DNA of 8,378 nt from DATMNI01 sp035570275 (GTDB lineage Bacteria > Acidobacteriota > Terriglobia > Bryobacterales > Bryobacteraceae): assembly GCA_035570275.1 (NCBI GenBank), contig DATMNI010000379.1:1-8378 (forward strand), written 5' to 3'. Position numbers and translations under genes: made by a program. This document shows positions 6,319-8,378 of the stretch, piece after piece (the first letter of the stretch is position 1; every line of letters begins with the position of its first letter). Below the pieces are notes generated by a model. It made no database searches. It was not told the DNA's origin and saw only the letters and a program-made list of their open reading frames with translations.

Positions 6319-6793
6319 ATTTTTCCTCGCGAATCTGCTGGCTCAGGTAACGCTCGTAGCCGATCTCTTTGATCTGATGAATCTGGGCTTCCAGCCAATC
6401 CACGTGTTTTTCTTCATCCTTGAGCAGCCTTTCGAACAACTCGCGCGATGCATTGTCGCCTTCGGCCTGCGCGATTTTGACGGCGTTGTTATACTGCGCC
6501 ACCGCGCCGATCTCCAGCTTCAGGTCGGCCTGAAGCTGATCCCGCACGTTCTGGCCGACGTTCAACTGCATCGCCTCCGTCATGGTTGGCGTGGCGTCGA
6601 GGAACAGAAGGCGCTCGATCAGCACCTCGGCATGCTTCATTTCGTCGATGGACTGTTTCTTGATGAAATCTCCCAGCTTGTTGTACTTCCAGTTCTCGCA
6701 CATCTCGGCGTGCAGGAAGTACTGGTTGATGGCTGTCAGCTCTTCTTTCAGGGCCGCATTCAGTTCGGCAATTACTTTTGGATTTCCTTGCAT
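6317..6793 (-). CDS. bfr: Bacterioferritin
   Basis: Haem-containing iron-storage protein of 158 residues, the same length as the E. coli protein. Twenty-four subunits form a cytoplasmic shell that oxidises Fe(II) at a di-iron centre and stores it as ferric mineral, also limiting peroxide damage (family knowledge). All six ferroxidase ligands are visible at the classical positions: E18, E51, H54, E94, E127 and H130. The inter-subunit haem ligand M52 is present in SIDEMKHAE, so this is a true haem-binding bacterioferritin and not a plain ferritin or Dps. The gene is intact. It is divergent from the beta-barrel gene across a 417-base intergenic region. It has a sigma70-like promoter very close to the start codon and no Shine-Dalgarno. 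No bacterioferritin-associated ferredoxin gene is seen beside it. Confidence 0.96.
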   Translation of the reverse strand: MQGNPKVIAELNAALKEELTAINQYFLHAEMCENWKYNKLGDFIKKQSIDEMKHAEVLIERLLFLDATPTMTEAMQLNVGQNVRDQLQADLKLEIGAVAQYNNAVKIAQAEGDNASRELFERLLKDEEKHVDWLEAQIHQIKEIGYERYLSQQIREEK

Positions 6794-6803
6794 AGTGACT
6801 GAA

Positions 6804-6833
6804 ATTGTAAATCAATTGCACTGGGATTGCCAA
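6804..6833 (-). promoter_or_regulatory. Predicted sigma70-type promoter of bacterioferritin
   Basis: On the minus strand TTGGCA (6828-6833, five of six to the -35 consensus) is followed after 18 bases by TACAAT (6804-6809, five of six to the -10). Only ten bases separate the -10 from the ATG, so the transcript would be leaderless or nearly so, which agrees with the missing Shine-Dalgarno. An inverted repeat AATTG-N5-CAATT (6803-6817) overlaps the -10 and could be an operator. It does not look like a standard Fur box. Confidence 0.5.
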
Positions 6834-6956
6834 GTGAAATCTTGGGCTAAGCCCCGGTACGGAACACTACCTATGCCTGCCGGTGCCGCCAGTAAGGGTT
6901 TCCGCCGCCCAAGGGCGCATTTCAGAACTTGTTAGCTGGTTCGGACGATTTTCCAG

Positions 6957-6985
6957 TTGACACTGAGTTGCAAGTGAGTTTAAAT
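6957..6985 (+). promoter_or_regulatory. Predicted sigma70-type promoter for the beta-barrel gene
   Basis: TTGACA (6957-6962) is a perfect -35. It is followed after a 17-base spacer by TTAAAT (6980-6985), four of six to the -10 consensus. Transcription would start near 6992, at the beginning of the tandem repeats, giving a leader of roughly 220 bases before the ATG at 7211. Confidence 0.55.
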
Positions 6986-6990
6986 CGTTC

Positions 6991-7061
6991 TTGAGGGCGG
7001 ATTGCTTGAGGGCGGATTGTTTGAGGGCGGATGCTTGAGGGCGGTGCTTGAAGGCGGATGC
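6991..7061 (+). repeat. Five tandem 13-15 bp repeats in the leader
   Basis: Consecutive units are TTGAGGGCGGATTGC (6991-7005), TTGAGGGCGGATTGT (7006-7020), TTGAGGGCGGATGC (7021-7034), TTGAGGGCGGTGC (7035-7047) and TTGAAGGCGGATGC (7048-7061). Unit lengths of 15, 15, 14, 13 and 14 do not keep a reading frame, so the array is not a coding repeat. The GGGCGG core is complementary to a single CCGCCC at 7065-7070 directly after the array. Confidence 0.85.
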
Positions 7062-7084
7062 AGGCCGCCCGCGGAAAAAGAGCA

Positions 7085-7183
7085 GGGTTGCGCGGCTGAC
7101 TTTTGGCGAAGCGTGCCGCGCAACCCCACGAAACCGTCAACCCGCGTGGGCCGGCGATCCTATCCTAATTGTAGGTTCGCCGG
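7085..7183 (+). promoter_or_regulatory. Three consecutive hairpins, candidate structured 5' leader RNA
   Basis: Hairpin 1 is a perfect 12-bp stem, GGGTTGCGCGGC (7085-7096) with GCCGCGCAACCC (7115-7126); its 18-base loop contains a further CTT/AAG pair. Hairpin 2 is CCCACG (7125-7130) with CGTGGG (7145-7150), sharing two bases with hairpin 1. Hairpin 3 is CCGGCGA (7151-7157) with TCGCCGG (7177-7183), with an inner CCTA (7159-7162)/TAGG (7172-7175) beyond a T-T mismatch. No T-run follows, so these are not simple intrinsic terminators. The array ends 11 bases before AAGGAG (7195-7200), the ribosome-binding site of the gene at 7211. It is a candidate cis-regulatory RNA; I cannot match it to a known riboswitch class. 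Confidence 0.6.
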
Positions 7184-7210
7184 GTCTCACTTTCAAGGAG
7201 CAAGGAAAGC

Positions 7211-8122
7211 ATGACTGGCAACCAATTTCAGATCTACCAATTGACGCCGGCGCTCACTGGATACCGGCGCGTCCTGCTCATTTTATTGGCCGCGGCGGCC
7301 GGATTGCGCGCGGCCGACGGCCCTTACTTCGTTACCTATAGCCACCAGATGGAAGAACCGGGAAGCCTCGAAGTCTCGTTCTCCACGGTGGTTGGCAGGC
7401 CCGAAGCCGGCCATCGTTTTATGAATACCCTGACCGAACTGGAGTACGGTTGGACGGGCTGGTGGACGTCCGAGCTATACCTGCACGGCCAGACCACCGC
7501 CCGGAACAGCACGGTGTTCACCGGATACCGCTGAGAGAACCGTTTCCGGCTGCTCCCGCGCGAGCACTGGATCAATCCGGTGTTGTACGTGGAGTTTGAG
7601 AACATCAATGCCGCCGACCGCACTCTCAAGGAAGTCGTCGGCTTCGACAGCCAATCCGATCTCCTGCAACCCAATAGCGACGCGCGCCGTGAGAAGCACC
7701 GCGAGATTGAGGCCAAGCTGATTCTGGGCAGCAATTTCAAAGGCTGGAACATTTCCGAGAACTTCGTGGCCGAAAAGAACATCCGCCACGAGCCCTTCGA
7801 GTTTGGCTACGCGGTGGGTGTAAGCCGGCCTCTGGCCCTCGCGGCCCGGCCCGACCGGTGCACGTTGTGCCCGGAGAACTTCATCGCCGGCCTGGAACTG
7901 TACGGCGCGCTGGGAACGCACGAAGACTTCGGCCTGGTTGGAGGCACTTCGCACTATATCGCGCCAACCATTGCCTGGCAGTTGCCCGGCGGCCCGACTC
8001 TTCAAATTTCACCGGGATTCGGGATTACGCACTCGAGCATTCCGTTTCTGCTTCGTGTCGGCGTGTCGTACGAGGTGGCCCAGTTCGGGCGTGGCGTGGC
8101 TAAGATGTTTCATCGTCAATAA
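7211..8122 (+). pseudogene. Predicted outer-membrane beta-barrel protein interrupted by one in-frame TGA
   Basis: A single reading frame of 303 codons runs from ATG 7211 to TAA 8120-8122 and is broken only by TGA at 7532-7534 (codon 108). Before the stop there is a signal peptide (hydrophobic VLLILLAAAAGLRA at about 21-34) and strands such as ELEYGWTGWWTSELYLHGQT. After it the frame continues ENRFRLLPREHWINPVLYVE and stays open for 195 codons. Alternating strands run to HYIAPTIAWQLPGG and FLLRVGVSYEV, consistent with a secreted outer-membrane barrel. CTLC at about 217-220 has no following His, so it is not a haem site. The stop follows GYR, where I would expect Trp (GYRWENRF), one base change away. 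Separate short proteins could be read from 7211-7534 and, with a GTG start, 7580-8122. The ribosome site AAGGAG is strong. Function unknown. Confidence 0.7.
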
Positions 8123-8133
8123 GGAGCAGCAGA

Positions 8134-8373
8134 ATGCTGAGAAGACTATTGGCTGTCGCGGCATTGCTCACTGCGTCGGGCGTGTCCGCCGGCCGCGACA
8201 GGCCCCTGCAACGCGCCGCCCAGGCTGCCCCGGTTGCAACCAACCCTTACGAAGGGCAGGCAGCCGCGGAAAAGGCGGGCGCCGTCGCGGTAGGGATGCG
8301 AGTTGCCTCGCACCCCCCGCGCGGATCCGTACGGGCGCGGTTAGCGCATACGGCTCTTACCTTGGATGGGTAG
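8134..8373 (+). CDS. Short secreted protein, possible decayed c-type cytochrome
   Basis: 79 residues. TAAGGAG (8120-8126) overlaps the previous stop and lies 7 bases before the ATG, so translation is probably coupled to the barrel gene. MLRRLLAVAALLTASGVSAG is a good Sec signal peptide. The segment NPYEGQAAAEKAGA at about 37-50 resembles what precedes the haem site in small secreted cytochromes c, where K-L-F...C-x-x-C-H should follow. Here the frame reads GMRVASHPPRGSVRA, with ASH where CASCH would be expected and no cysteine anywhere. The natural interpretation is loss of a few bases, or consensus errors, through the haem motif followed by a premature TAG. It may equally be an intact small exported protein of unknown function. 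The window ends five bases after the stop. Confidence 0.5.
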   Translation: MLRRLLAVAALLTASGVSAGRDRPLQRAAQAAPVATNPYEGQAAAEKAGAVAVGMRVASHPPRGSVRARLAHTALTLDG

Positions 8374-8378
8374 CGGCA

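Noticed and set aside
5374..6372. Plus-strand open frame of 332 codons overlapping the second oxidoreductase
   Set aside because: It is a Gly/Arg-rich out-of-frame reading of the real gene that runs through the intergenic repeat into the bacterioferritin 3' end.
6803..6817. Fur box upstream of bacterioferritin
   Set aside because: AATTG-N5-CAATT does not match the GATAAT-type hexamer pattern of Fur sites, so it is only noted as a possible operator for an unknown regulator.
7085..7126. Rho-independent terminator
   Set aside because: The 12-bp stem is strong, but no T-run follows on either strand, and it lies between a promoter and the gene it would serve.
6922..7140. Minus-strand frame with an IRPQ peptide repeat
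   Set aside because: The peptide repeat simply translates the tandem DNA repeats in the leader, whose unit lengths (15, 15, 14, 13, 14) do not keep frame. No ribosome site or domain.
7532..7534. Selenocysteine insertion at the TGA
   Set aside because: No convincing SECIS-like hairpin was seen just downstream, the context (GYR-stop-ENRF) suggests Trp, and the protein shows no redox active-site context there.

Overview
The window looks like chromosomal DNA of a GC-rich soil bacterium, most plausibly an Acidobacteriota member near Solibacter/Bryobacter. This placement is inference. It rests on Tat-signal Gfo/Idh/MocA oxidoreductases beside xylose-isomerase-like TIM barrels, abundant short GC-rich intergenic repeats, and a beta-barrel/cytochrome-like gene pair of a kind I associate with that group. 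No rRNA, tRNA, CRISPR array, insertion sequence or phage gene was seen.

Layout. Bases 1-313 hold no gene: a relatively AT-rich stretch, then a structured repeat (155-306). Positions 314-3059 carry two minus-strand genes, an enolase-superfamily enzyme followed by a Gfo/Idh/MocA oxidoreductase. A VapBC-type toxin-antitoxin pair (3256-3884, plus) follows, then a minus-strand sugar-phosphate isomerase/epimerase-like TIM barrel (3918-4859). A second copy of the structured repeat (4886-5050) lies just before a second Gfo/Idh/MocA oxidoreductase (5063-6262, plus). A complete bacterioferritin gene (6317-6793, minus) is divergent from a predicted outer-membrane beta-barrel gene (7211-8122, plus) that is interrupted by one in-frame TGA. 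That gene is followed, with stop-overlapping ribosome binding, by a small secreted ORF (8134-8373) resembling a cytochrome c that has lost its haem motif.

How the genes may work together. The four carbohydrate-type enzymes all begin with twin-arginine-like signals. The set (two NAD(P)-type sugar oxidoreductases, a TIM-barrel isomerase, an enolase-superfamily lyase/epimerase) suggests oxidation and rearrangement of a sugar or glycoside, possibly outside the cytoplasm. The substrate cannot be read from the sequence.

The most unusual part is 6957-7210. A near-consensus sigma70 promoter is followed by five 13-15 bp tandem repeats and then three consecutive hairpins, ending at a strong Shine-Dalgarno before the interrupted barrel gene. 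It is a candidate structured 5' leader and possible cis-regulatory RNA that I cannot assign to a known class.
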